A DNA stretch of 64,000 nt from assembly GCA_026119855.1 (NCBI GenBank), contig JAOWBW010000358.1, positions 620,001 through 684,000 on the forward strand. The letters run 5' to 3'. Within the stretch, counting starts at the first letter, position 1. Every line of letters starts with the position of its first letter. Source of the DNA: Campanula takesimana (lineage: Eukaryota > Streptophyta > Magnoliopsida > Asterales > Campanulaceae). A model generated the notes under the pieces. It had not been told where the DNA came from. It made no database searches and was given only the letters and a program-made list of their open reading frames with translations. Of the stretch, positions 31,515 through 41,377 are shown piece after piece. Made by a program: the position numbers and the translations under genes.

Positions 31515-32536
31515 TGTAGACACCCCGCCTTGGACCGCTCACCCCGATTGCACACTTGATTTTGTGTTTCTCCCTCTTTTAAGTGTTTTCTGTTAGTTTA
31601 TCTTACTTTGGTTAAGTTCCAGACGGACTCCAGTAAGTCCCGGGGCTAAACTGAATAACAGTTCTAACTTTCTAGTCCATCCTGTCAAAAATTGCTTCTC
31701 AGAGTCGCGCGCCTCCGCCCCTTAAGGCCAGACGCACGCGCCTTCCGCCGCCTAGGTGGGATGCGCGCGCTTCTGGGGCGTGTCAGTTACAGATTCTGCC
31801 CAAGAATCTCTCCCTTGCTCATTATACATGATTTTACCCGGGAAAGATTTCTTGGAGACTCCGTTTGGCTCCAAAAACAGTCACTTTTCAACTATAAAAA
31901 CCCCTCCAATCCATCATTGGAGGAGGACTTGGAAAATCATTACTCTCAAACCTTTTTACTCACTTCTTTCATAGACTTTTCTTGGGACTTCTTCAACAAA
32001 GCATTCAATCTCTTCTTCAAGGCTTCACAAGAGATTCTTTTTGAAGGATACTATAGGTAAATGTCTTAAACACTTCTCTTCTTCTTCTTCTTCTTCTTCT
32101 TCTTCTTCTTCTTCTTCTTCTTCAAATCAAATGTGCAATCACCCATAACCATTTGGGACATGACACCAACGGTCCTTTCATTACATTGAATTGGCCTAGG
32201 AGTCATCTCCCTACATTTTAAACTCTAAACCCCCTTTTTATCATCATTTTAATAGGAAGAACACATTTATCTTAAAAAGTGAATTATGAACAAACAAGAC
32301 CGACTTTGCTCGGGCGAGATGGGTGTTTAAGTACTTCCCATTTCGTAACCTAACCCCCGAACCCCTCATCCCAAAGAATCTCTGTTTTCGTAAATCAAAC
32401 TTAGGCTCATAAACATTAGGTTTTCTTACGTTTCTCAAAAACGTGGGTGGCGACTCTTAAAACATCAATTAGACATCCCTAGGGTGATTCACGCGCTCGA
32501 GCCTAAAGCCGTGGTCCCGCCCCTGAGGTATCTACA
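31515..32536 (+). repeat. E2 3' LTR (1022 bp)
   Basis: Same ends as the 5' LTR. It is longer mainly because of a (CTT)n expansion at about 32077-32123. PBS-like decamer at 32448-32457. Confidence 0.93.
32077..32123. repeat. (CTT)n microsatellite in the E2 3' LTR
   Basis: About 15 CTT units. The 5' LTR has only a few at the matching place (about 20152-20166). Confidence 0.9.
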
Positions 32537-32603
32537 CCTTCCTTCACCTGAGATAAGAAGAGGGATTGTCGTAGGTGAGGATGGTAAGAGATTGTTGAGA
32601 TAA

Positions 32604-33132
32604 TGTGATATCCCACATCGGATGAGAGAATTAAAAGTTGGAGTGGTACTTAAGTACCACAAAACAACCATCAAATATCAATATCGTCCAAGGACTTTAG
32701 GGTGGATCTGTGGTAAGCCAAGTGGACCCAAGATATTTGTATTCAGTGGGCCAGTGCGTGGTGCTTAAGTAACGGACTGGGTCCTCAGGCTCGGGTCGTT
32801 ACAAATGGTATCAGAGTGGATCCCAGACGGAAGTGTGGATCAAAATGTTGTGCGGAACAAAGTGGACCCCGCAGAGACGGTGGGAGCCATCTCTTAAATC
32901 TGTAAGAGTGTCCTCTTGAATCCGACACTGTCGGGGTTCCGATCTAAGTGGGTCTGTGGTAAGCCAAGTGGACCCATACTTAATTACCACAAAACTACCA
33001 TCAGATACCAATATCGTCCAATGACTTTTAGGTGGACCGGTGGTAAGTTAAGTGAACCCAAGATATTTGTGTCCAATGGGCGAGTGCGTGGGCTTGTGCA
33101 GCGGATTAGGTCTTCGGGTTCGGGTCGTTACA
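32604..33132 (+). mobile_element. TRIM element, 529 bp, TSD GATAA
   Basis: Terminal repeats 32604-32803 (starts TGTGATATCCCACATCGG, ends GGGTCGTTACA) and about 32929-33132 (same end, diverged start). PBS TGGTATCAGAGTGGA at 32806. GATAA lies on both sides (32599-32603, 33133-33137). No coding capacity, as expected for terminal-repeat retrotransposons in miniature. The first ~80 bp of the second repeat do not align simply with the first repeat, so it is rearranged there. It is mobilised, if at all, by proteins of other elements. Confidence 0.85.
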
Positions 33133-33137
33133 GATAA

Positions 33138-33333
33138 GGTGGATAAGCAAAATGAGGCTGAAAGGGGAGAGTTAGCGTGTGTTAGGGTTGGGTAAGAAGG
33201 GTAATGGGTTTACATTATTTCATTAAAATGTGGGAGATTTTAAGGGAATAAACATTCCCCATGTAGACTAGAGTTATTTATCCTCATAAAGAGGTAGGTT
33301 AGCTTGAGGGGCTTTTGGAAAATTAATCCTAAA
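33138..33333. other. Intergenic spacer between the TRIM and a Helitron end
   Basis: No gene or repeat recognised. Confidence 0.5.
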
Positions 33334-34249
33334 CTAGCGTTACACCCGTGCGTTAAACGCACGAACATTAAAATTTTATAAAAAACTATAAATAAATAAT
33401 GTTTTTATAAGAACAAAACTTAAGAAAATTTAATTTTGAAAATATTATTTCAATGAAATATTGATAAAGTTTGGGATTTCATCTCATAACCAATTGAGTA
33501 TGAGAGAAATGGCCTTAAATCCTTATACACAACGTTTATAGTTCCATTCCTAAAACAAAATATATTATATATGAATAATATGTTTGTGAATTTTTAGTTA
33601 ATATTCTAATTTCATATTAAAACTTCAAACCTTATTATTAGTATTATACATAGACAATGTTAACAAAAAAAAATCATGTTCTGTTAAGTTTTGGTTTTGA
33701 ATTCTTATACTAATTTCATTTAATAAATAGATTTTACTTTATTTTTTAAATTTTACTTTTACCAATATATAATGCGTAATGAAACAAATTGATATCATAC
33801 TCCCTCTTTGTCTAAATAAATGTCTTTAAAAAATTGGCAAAAAAATGAATGTCTTTAATTGGGGGCTATGTAATATATGAGTCAGTTTTATGAAAAACCT
33901 TGTTTTACACTAAGGAATGTTTAAAACTTGTTTTACATTAAAAAATTATGTTTTATATTAAAAATTAAAAACAACTCTTACACTAAAACTAAAACGAATG
34001 TAAAACAAATTTTTTTTTCTAAATTTTCACGTAATATAAAGCCTACATTTTGGACGGGTGCATTAAAAAAATGGGGGCCAGTGTCAGCTGAATGTTATGC
34101 AACAGTTGTGGTAATTATTCACCATTTTTATGTTGTAAAAGTGTCAATTTAATCTGTTTTTCAAGAATATTTTAATTTGCAGCCATTAATTACCAAGAAT
34201 TAATTGCACAACATGCTCACACTCTAAGCTTAATTATTTAATTCATTAA

Positions 34250-34480
34250 GGCTCCGTTTATTTCACGAAGTATATTTTTCGGAAAATGATTTCCAGAAAA
34301 TATTTTATGGAAAGTGAAATGAAACAGCTTTCAGGTGTTTGGTAAACTTTAAGAAAATGCTTCCGAAAACATTTTCCAATGTTTGGTAAACGTTGTGAAA
34401 ATTACTTTCGGAAATTGAAATCATCAGTTGACTTGACTCAACGGAAAAAAAGTGTTGAAATCTTGAAACTGTGTTCAAGA
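34250..34480. repeat. TIR-like end GGCTCCGTTTATTTCA with TAA flank
   Basis: TAA-GGCTCCGTTTATTTCA followed by GGAAAATG/GGAAAAC-rich sequence, typical of a Tourist/Harbinger-like MITE end. The only matching inverted end is at 41196-41211, with TAA at 41212-41214. Confidence 0.45.
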
Positions 34481-34504
34481 CAATAAAAAACAAGACGGAA
34501 ATAT

Positions 34505-35139
34505 TTGTATGGAATGTCCTACTCCTGCCCATAGGATATATCCGGCAGTGCCTTTTTAGTCTCTGTGCCCTTTACCAGGGAGTCATCTCTGTCAACCCCT
34601 CTCGCCGCTCTACTTCTCCGGTCGAACCGCACTTGACCTTCAATCAGAGTTACGGTCCCTAACGACCTAACTAAATAGAAAAAACGATATCAACAAAAAT
34701 CTATCTCCTACTTGATTGAGAGCTTCCGCTCCGACCTTGGCTTTAGCTTCAATTAGACTTGTATCTGGAGAGAAAGTGGTAGTTGTATGGTCCGGTGGGA
34801 GTCTGTGTACGATATTTTCTTCTTGTGACTTTCCCCTTGATCCTAACCGCCGATAGATTCTTTTTTTCCATGTCTTTCTCTATCGACTGAGATCTTTTTT
34901 ACAAAGAAAGTAAGCAAGTGTATCTTCGAAGAGATCGTCGCTATTTTCATAGAACAAGTAATTCCTTCGGCTCCCAATCCCGCCTCTCCCGTTCAATACT
35001 CAATCAAGAGGGCCAATGATGCATAGCTGGTCTTTTCGGATGATCAGCCACACTGGGACTGAGACTCGGCCCGGACTCCCACGGGGGGCAGCAGTGGGGA
35101 ATCTTGGACAATGGGCGAAAGCCCGATCCAGCAATATCG
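34505..35139. other. Mitochondrial DNA insertion (NUMT)
   Basis: A block with higher GC and no similarity to its AT-rich surroundings, ending in a clear rRNA piece (35012-35139). The sequence upstream of the rRNA piece has the style of plant mitochondrial spacer DNA and is not contiguous with rRNA in the gene itself, so the insertion is probably a mosaic. The left boundary is estimated. Confidence 0.6.
35012..35139 (+). pseudogene. rrn18: Fragment of mitochondrial small-subunit rRNA (rrn18)
   Basis: Contains GGATGATCAGCCACACTGGG, ACTGAGACTCGGCCCGGACT, GGCAGCAGTGGGGAATCTTG and GGGCGAAAGCCCGATCCAGC, a conserved small-subunit rRNA segment. The GGAATCTTGGACAATGGGCG form is that of plant mitochondrial rrn18; I recall the plastid gene differing here. 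Only about 130 bp, with several changes and a broken right edge after CAATATCG. A dead nuclear copy, not a functional rRNA gene. Confidence 0.85.
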
Positions 35140-35713
35140 AATTGAATTAGAAGCATAAATTTTGAAGGCAAATACATATAATATACATTTAGTTTTTGCA
35201 AGTATAAAGAGACCGGTGAAAAAAATTCAAAAAAAATATATTTAGGGACAAAGTTATGATCAAAATGGACACTCATTTTGGGACAAAAAATTCTTGAAAA
35301 TGAACACTCATTTAAGGACAGAGTGAGTACTTTATATCAATTCACACACTAAAAAAATATATGTAAAACTTAGCTATGAAAAGAACTCGGGGAGAAGGAA
35401 GGGGATATGATACTGTAGTTAAAAAGATTATTTGTGAATAAAATTATTGTAGAGATCATTACTTAAATCAAGAATATCAAATTCATTTGTACCAATATAT
35501 TAAATTTGATCTCACATTCCTTAATTCCTTAAGTAATTTAAATTTTGAAATAATTATGTGATAAATCCTATACTTATCTAATCTTTCAATTAAGTAATTA
35601 CAAAAAAAGTAAAAAAATACATCATATTTAAATTCCAAGTAAGCTAATTGTGCCACGTGGAATTATGATGTGGAATTCCACGTGGCTCATTGTGGAAATA
35701 GCATTTTACTCTC

Positions 35714-35751
<38 letters not shown>

Positions 35752-35838
35752 TAAGAAACCAAACTCAATAAACAAAAAAAAAATTGATAGCAGACAAAGC
35801 ATAATAAAAAAAAATACTTTCCTACTCATTAAAAAGTA

Positions 35839-36174
35839 CTCCATCCTTCCCAGATTAAGGTTTTTACTTTTCTTTTTAGTTTGTCTTAGTTTTTCTTTTT
35901 AGTTTGTCTCAGTTTAAGGTTCTTAGTTGCTTTATTCCATAAATGGAAAAGAATGAATAGAGCTTTAAAATATATTACCCTCAAAAAGTTTATTTAATTA
36001 CAAAAAACCATTACTCACCTAACTTACTTTCACCCCGTGCTTTATAAATAGTGTTTTGAACATTTATATCCTTTAATCTCTATTTTTGGTTGACTCAATT
36101 CCATTGTTTTTGCCTTGATTTTCTTAATAAGCGTGTATAGTCAAACTAAGAACTTTAAACCGGGTTTGAGAGAG
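35839..36174. mobile_element. Degenerate Stowaway-like MITE
   Basis: Flanked by TA. Ends CTCCATCCTTCCCAGATTAA and the inverted TTTAAACCGGGTTTGAGAGAG. Imperfect terminal match. Confidence 0.5.
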
Positions 36175-36484
36175 TAATAAAATAGAGCTCGGTAAATTTA
36201 ATCCATATACAGAATTATCAATCAAAAATACCCAAAATCCACAAAACTATACCCTAAAATTGAGAGAGATTTTGAAAATTGAGATAAAGATTAATAGTGG
36301 AGATTCAATTTAAGAATGGATTTGGCACAATAGCTTCTTATCCCATAATGGACGAAGAAGAGGAAAAGAGAAGATAAAGACAAAATCAAATAGAAGAAGA
36401 GGAAATCAAAAGAATCAAGTGAAATCAAAGAGAAAGCATGGTAAAGAAAAAGGAGATACGTTACCTAGCTGCGTCAAGAGAGAC
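36175..36484. other. Intergenic DNA, no gene seen
   Basis: Purine-rich (GAAGAAGAGGAAAAGAG). Ends with AAGAC (36485-36489), the left TSD of the copia element. Confidence 0.5.
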
Positions 36485-36489
36485 AAGAC

Positions 36490-36965
36490 TGTTGGAACAA
36501 TTTAACCCTGAATGCCATACTCATATTTAGAAGAAGAATGAGGAAGGAGATGAAGGCGGAAGCGATGATTACCTGTTGAATCCATATTGATAACTTGAAG
36601 GGAGAACTTTAGATGAAGAAGAGGATGTAGGGAGATGATCTTCTAAGTGATAGTGTCTCTTAATCTCTCAATGTCTTCTTTAACAAAATGAAGATTATTT
36701 AGAATGAGAAAAGTAAGAATCAAGTAGTTTCTAGGCTTGATAGAAGGGCCTTTATATATGAAACATGGTGACACTTCAAATAGGGACCATACCTATTCAT
36801 TTCTTAAGCAATGTTGATTTACCATTTTGCCCATCATAAATAGGTAAATTACATTTCAGGGATTCTATACATTGACTAGGTTTGACTATACTTTATATTA
36901 ATATTATAGGCATGATTTTATTAATGGAAGTCCAAATAACTTGTATTGCAAGCCATGTTCTAACA
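36490..36965 (-). repeat. E5 3' LTR (476 bp)
   Basis: TGTTGGAAC ... GTTCTAACA. Next to the PPT (ATCTCCCACTTGGG, purine-rich on the minus strand) at 36966-36979. Confidence 0.93.
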
Positions 36966-36979
36966 ATCTCCCACTTGGG
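36966..36979 (-). other. E5 polypurine tract
   Basis: The minus strand reads CCCAAGTGGGAGAT immediately before the 3' LTR, the usual copia form. Confidence 0.8.
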
Positions 36980-37310
36980 TTGCAAAACTAAGTTCTTCCT
37001 TTTAAATCATAAGTATAACATAAATGACAACCCTTATGTGCACTTTGTTGTCATCTATAACAATCTCGTCCATTAGCCATATAAGTATAGGACTAAAGGG
37101 GCAGTTGTTGTAATTGATTCGCAACTAAACCCACTATAATCACATATACCAATCCAACTAAACAACATAGATCAAAAGTATAGATGTGTAGCATGGAACT
37201 TAATGAATATATAAACATATTCTCCAACTAGTACAACTTTAACCAAATGAGATCAAACTTTAAAATTAATAGAACAATAAATTGAAGAAACAACACAAAC
37301 TCCCACTATA

Positions 37311-38993
37311 TTAAATGTTATCAAAAGTTGTTACACCCATATGAGCAACATGCTCGTGAAACACTAAAGGTGATAACGCCTTAGTAAACGGATCCGCTAA
37401 CATAGAGTTTGTACCAATATGTTGTATTTCTATTTGTTCATTTTGTACCCTCTCTCTTACAACAAGAAATTTAATGTCAATGTGTTTAGACTTTGACGAG
37501 CTCTTGTTATTGTTGGAGTACAAGACCGCTGCCCTATTGTCACAATATAGCTTAATAGGTCTTTCGACGCTATCGACAATACGCAGTCCCTCAATGAATT
37601 TACGCAGCCATATAGCTTGATTGGATGCCTCGAAACAAGCAACAAACTCGGCTTCCATGGTAGAGGAAGTTACGAGTGTCTGCTTGGCACTTCTCCAAGA
37701 AATTGCTCCACCGGCTAATGTGAAGACATAACCAGACGTTGATTTACGGCTGTCTTGGCATCCAGCAAAGTCGGAATCGGAATACCCAACGATCTCAAGA
37801 TGATCCGACTTTGAATATGTAAGCATGTAGTCCTTGGTGTTTTGTAAATACCGCATCACTCTTTTGGCTGCGACCCAATGTTCTCTCCCCGGATTGCTTT
37901 GGTATCGACCAAACATCCCAACAATAAAAGCTAAGTCTGGACGAGTACAGACTTGAGCATACATTAAGCTTCCTACTGCTGATGCGTAAGAGATGTTTTC
38001 CATATACTTGGTTTCAAAATTGTTTTTGGGACATTGATTGAGATTGAATTTATTTCCTTTAGAGACAGGGGTGTCATGTGGTTTATAGTTTTGCATGCTA
38101 AACCTTTGTAATACCTTCTCTATATAGGCCTTTTGTGATAATCCTAAAGTACCTCGTGAGCGATCACGGTGTATTTGGATTCCTAATGCAAAAGATGCCT
38201 CACCAAGATCTTTCATTTCAAATTTGTTTGAAAGAAATTTCTTAGTTTCTTTTAGAAGGTTCATATCATTACTAGCAAGAAAAATATCATCCACATATAA
38301 GACTAAGAATATAAATTTACTCCCACTGAACTTATGGTATATACAATTTTCACCAAGATTCGTTTCAAAACCAAAAGAAAGAATTACTTGGTTAAATTTG
38401 AGATACCATTGACGAGAAGCTTGCTTGAGCCCATAAATGGATTTCTTAAGTTTACAAACTAAATGATTAGTTTGTTCCAAATCATCCACCATTTATGGTT
38501 TCTTCATATAGATGGTTTCCTCAATGTCTCCATTGAGTAAAGCTGTCTTAACATCCATTTGATGAAGCTCAAGGTCATAATGTGCTACTAATGCCATAAT
38601 GATCCTAAAGGAGTTTTTAGAAGATACCGGAGAGAATGTTTCTTTGTAATCAATACCTTCCTTTTGAGTGAAACCTTTAGCAACAAGACGAGCCTTATGT
38701 TTTTCCACATTACCTTGTGAATCCCTTTTGGTTTTAAATATCCATTTATAACCAATAGGTTTCACATCCTTAGGTAATGGGACAAGATCCCAAACGTCGT
38801 TGTCTTTCATAGATTTCAACTCTTCATTAATGGCATTGATCCACTTATGAGAATTAGGACTATTAATGGCTTGATGGAAGGTGAGAGGCTCATCTTCCAC
38901 TAAGCCTAAGTGTCCTTCATTCTCGGCTAGATACACCTCATAATCATCCGAAATGGCACTTCTTCTTACTCTGTTTGATCTTCTTAAAGGCAT
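37311..38993 (-). pseudogene. E5 RT and RNase H, one internal stop
   Basis: One frame broken by TAA at 38493-38495. N-terminal part (38493-38993) has the RT entry KWINAINEELKSMKDNDVWD and VKPIGYKWIFKTKRDSQGNV. After the stop: KLKKSIYGLKQASRQWY, the catalytic FLVLYVDDIFLAS (about 38290), TRPDLAFIVGM, then RNase H (GYSDSDFAGCQDSRKSTSGY, SSTMEAEFVA, KHIDIKF), ending MGVTTFDNI. These are standard Ty1/copia motifs. The sequence around the stop lacks residues usually found there, so a small deletion is likely. A second stop (TAA, 39015-39017) lies upstream in the INT-RT linker. Confidence 0.9.
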
Positions 38994-39136
38994 TGGTTCT
39001 TCCTCATTTTGAGGTTATTGAATTTCCTCATTTTGATCAACATTTTCATGTTGTTCAATATTTATAGGAGAGTCAATATTTTGAATTTGTTCCTCTTGAA
39101 TTTCAGGTACAAGTACTTGATTTCCAATTAGAACTA

Positions 39137-39425
39137 CTAAGGGAAGAGGTTAAATTCAAAATTATTATTCCTAATTTCCCCTCTAAACTCAACATCCTCA
39201 AAGAACCTAGCATTTTCCGTTTCAAAAAACGTTCTAGTTTTCGGGTTGTAAAATTTATAACCCATTGATCTTTCGGCATACCCCACAAAGTAGCAACTAA
39301 CTGTCTTAGCGTCCAGTTTTCCTTCGTTAGGCCTATAAGGCCTAGCTTCCGCTGGACATCCCCAAACATGAAGATGATTTAAGGACGGTTTCTTATTCGT
39401 CCATAATTCATAAGGGATTTTATTG
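39137..39425 (-). pseudogene. E5 integrase C-terminal fragment
   Basis: PYELWTNKKPSLNHLHVWGC, PAEARPYRPNEGKLDAKTVS and CYFVGYAERSMGYKFYNPKT are the copia integrase end and following linker. It is in another frame than RT. The zinc region and DDE core are absent; the sequence upstream of PYELW is unrelated. Confidence 0.8.
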
Positions 39426-39835
39426 TTAGTAGCCCTAATCTTTGGATTGCGAGTTGATTCATAAATAATTGTCTTAGATGACAAATAATTTGAACAATAT
39501 TTGATTAAATGCATAATCTTCCTTTGGGTAGTCTTAAGCATTTAATAAAAAAACTTAATGTTTATTTTATTTGTCATCACATGAATGTCCAAGTTTAGTC
39601 AAATGTCAAGATCTTCTTTGGAAAATTCAAGTCATTCACATATTAACTTAAACATTCAACACTTTAATAATTTTGCATTTAAATAACGTTAATCACTTAG
39701 ACGATAATATTATTTAAACAATGAATAAAATTATTTAAGCATATAATTAATCAGGGCTTTAAGGTTTGAAAAATGAATGTTTTGTTCAAGAGGAAAACAA
39801 AATTGTGCAAAATTCAATTCTGATGAACAGTAGCT

Positions 39836-40132
39836 GCACGGTCGAGCATCGAAAGATGCACGGCCGTGCAACAATTTACAGAAAGGCATGTTCTTGCGGC
39901 ACGCTTTGCACGACCGTGCTAAAATTAATGCACGACCGTGCCAAATTTATCCGAAAGTGCATGTTTTCACGATACAATGAGCACGGCCGTGCTAAACCAG
40001 AGACACGACCGTGCCAAACGAACCGGTCCGACCGGATTAAACAAGACACCCGTCCGGACCAGCACTATTCAGATGCACCGGTTCAAGGAAATGAATGCGC
40101 ACGACCGTGCCAAACAAAGGGCACAACCGTGC
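39836..40132. repeat. Eight copies of GCACGRCCGTGC in the E5 leader
   Basis: Copies at about 39836 (variant), 39858, 39908, 39930, 39981, 40003, 40099 and 40121. GCACGGCCGTGC is a perfect 12-bp palindrome; the GCACGACCGTGC form has one mismatch. Spacing is irregular (about 22-95 bp). Between 40019 and 40085 lie further CCGG-centred palindromes (ACCGGT, TCCGGA). The block occupies the place where gag would be. Confidence 0.9.
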
Positions 40133-40189
40133 CAGATTTTCTGCACTTCTTTGATTTTTGTCCAAATTTTTTCAAAAGGCATTAATAAC

Positions 40190-40316
40190 AAGTAGATCCA
40201 CATGGTATGTACTTAAAAACATAAAACCATGTTATTTAAAAATAATCTTGTTTTAAAATTAATGGAATCAAGTGAGTAGATCCACATGGTATGCACTAGA
40301 CATAAAACCATGTTAT
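40190..40316. repeat. Duplicated leader block in E5
   Basis: AGTAGATCCACATGGTATG ... ACATAAAACCATGTTAT occurs at about 40190-40232 and 40275-40316. CATGGT and ACCATG arms allow hairpins. Confidence 0.75.
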
Positions 40317-40529
40317 GAAGGGATAGTCACACTTGAATCATTGAGTTTTAATGAACAAAACTTTCAAACCATTTTCTTAATTTCTGATGAAGATTATTAG
40401 TACTCTATCAATAAATTAGAGTCCCTAATAATCATCAAACCTTTATGATTCAACAGGAAAAAATGAATCAAATTAAAGCAATAAAGCTTTCTTAAAAGAA
40501 CTCAAACTCAAACTAAATAATGAGCGGGC

Positions 40530-40541
40530 TCTGATACCAAT
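40530..40541 (-). other. E5 primer-binding site (tRNA-Met type)
   Basis: The minus strand reads TGGTATCAGAGC directly inside the 5' LTR. Confidence 0.9.
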
Positions 40542-41017
40542 TGTTGGAACAATTTAACCCTGAATGCCATACTCATATTTAGAAGAAGAATGAGGAAGGA
40601 GATGAAGGCGGAAGCGATGATTACCTGTTGAATCCATATTGATAACTTGAAGGGAGAACTTTAGATGAAGAAGAGGATGTAGGGAGATGATCTTCTAAGT
40701 GATAGTGTCTCTTAATCTCTCAATGTCTTCTTTAACAAAATGAAGATTATTTAGAATGAGAAAAGTAAGAATCAAGTAGTTTCTAGGCTTGATGGAAGGG
40801 CCTTTATATATGAAACATGGTGACACTTCAAATAGGGACCATACCTATTCATTTCTTAAGCAATGTTGATTTACCATTTTGCCCATCATAAATAGGTAAA
40901 TTACATTTCAGGGATTCTATACATTGACAAGGTTTGACTATACTTTATATTAATATTATAGGCATGATTTTATTAATGGAAGTCCAAATAACTTGTATTG
41001 CAAGCCATGTTCTAACA
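40542..41017 (-). repeat. E5 5' LTR (476 bp)
   Basis: Identical to the 3' LTR except two positions (near 40793 and 40929). Contains a minus-strand TATATAAA at about 40803-40810. Confidence 0.93.
40803..40810 (-). promoter_or_regulatory. Putative TATA box of the E5 5' LTR
   Basis: TATATAAA on the minus strand, kept in both LTRs. Confidence 0.55.
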
Positions 41018-41169
41018 AAGACATCGCACGCACAGATTGTAAAATGAACTACGGAAGTACGGAGTAAGGCCTCGGTAATTCGAACTACGGTGAAAATACA
41101 AATTTTCGGGAAAATTAGGAAAACGAATTACAAATTTTACTTTTCCTACTTGTTACCAAACATCAGAAA

Positions 41170-41211
41170 ATGAGTAAAACGTTTTCCGTTTTCCTTGAAA
41201 CAAACGGAGCC
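41170..41211. repeat. TIR-like end TGAAACAAACGGAGCC with TAA flank
   Basis: Inverted match to the end at 34250 (GGCTCCGTTTRTTTCA), followed by TAA (41212-41214). May pair with that end or be a remnant of a separate MITE. Confidence 0.45.
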
Positions 41212-41377
41212 TAAATGTTTTTTATTATCATTTTGGCCAGGGATATTTTCGAGTTCAGAGTCATATAAGGGTGTTTTAGTAATTACAGTTGGGATGGTGT
41301 TTTGGAGGGAAAATGAGCTCAAGAAAGTGGTTAATTGCACTTCAACTTTTTATTTAGTACTGTAAGTAGATTTAACC

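Larger units (their letters stand above)
19582..32536 (+). mobile_element. E2: complete Tat-lineage Ty3/gypsy element, 12,955 bp, TSD CCTTC
   Basis: LTRs at 19582-20580 and 31515-32536 are flanked by CCTTC on both sides (19577-19581, 32537-32541). Order: LTR, PBS, leader, gag, protease, G-patch-like segment, RT, RNase H, a second (archaeal-type) RNase H, integrase, tail hairpins, antisense plant-mobile-domain ORF, 29-bp tandem array, PPT, LTR. The dual RNase H and the extra ORF between pol and the 3' LTR are known traits of the Tat/Ogre group. LTRs differ at about twenty sites plus a CTT expansion by eye. The coding region has five nonsense codons and one frameshift, so the copy is non-functional. 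Confidence 0.93.
33800..35327. repeat. Stowaway-like termini around a large insert
   Basis: TA-CTCCCTCTTTGTC at 33798-33813 and GGACAGAGTGAG-TA ending at 35329 look like the two ends of one degenerate Stowaway MITE, with later insertions between them, including the mitochondrial fragment. Tentative. Confidence 0.35.
33334..35750 (-). mobile_element. Candidate minus-strand Helitron, composite
   Basis: The 3' terminus is read on the minus strand: hairpin CGTGCGTTTAACGCACG (33347-33363), nine bases, then CTAG (33334-33337) followed by T, as at Helitron 3' ends. The proposed 5' side (about 35650-35750) has GCCACGTGG..CCACGTGGC and an ATATAATATAGGAGAGTAAA segment like that near 17260-17345. The (TA)n run there hides the exact 5' base. 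The interior is a patchwork that includes mitochondrial DNA. No Rep/helicase coding was seen, so it would be non-autonomous. The 3' end is well supported, the 5' end is not. Confidence 0.5.
36490..41017 (-). mobile_element. E5: young, non-autonomous Ty1/copia element, 4528 bp, TSD AAGAC
   Basis: Two 476-bp LTRs (36490-36965, 40542-41017) differ by two substitutions by eye. AAGAC flanks both sides (36485-36489, 41018-41022). On the minus strand: 5' LTR, PBS (40530-40541), a 1-kb leader without gag, partial integrase, RT and RNase H, PPT, 3' LTR. Coding parts carry two stops and a frameshift, and gag, protease and most of integrase are missing. Near-identical LTRs show recent transposition, so this copy or its source moved with proteins supplied in trans. 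Confidence 0.93.

Noticed and set aside
32604..33132. Cassandra-type TRIM
   Set aside because: No 5S rRNA-like segment seen in the terminal repeats.
35012..35139. Functional rRNA gene or bacterial contamination
   Set aside because: Only about 130 bp, mutated, embedded in plant repeats; best explained as a nuclear mitochondrial fragment.
39766..40185. 139-codon plus-strand ORF in the copia leader
   Set aside because: Its HDRAK/HGRAK pattern is only the translation of the palindrome cluster; no family recognised and antisense to the element.
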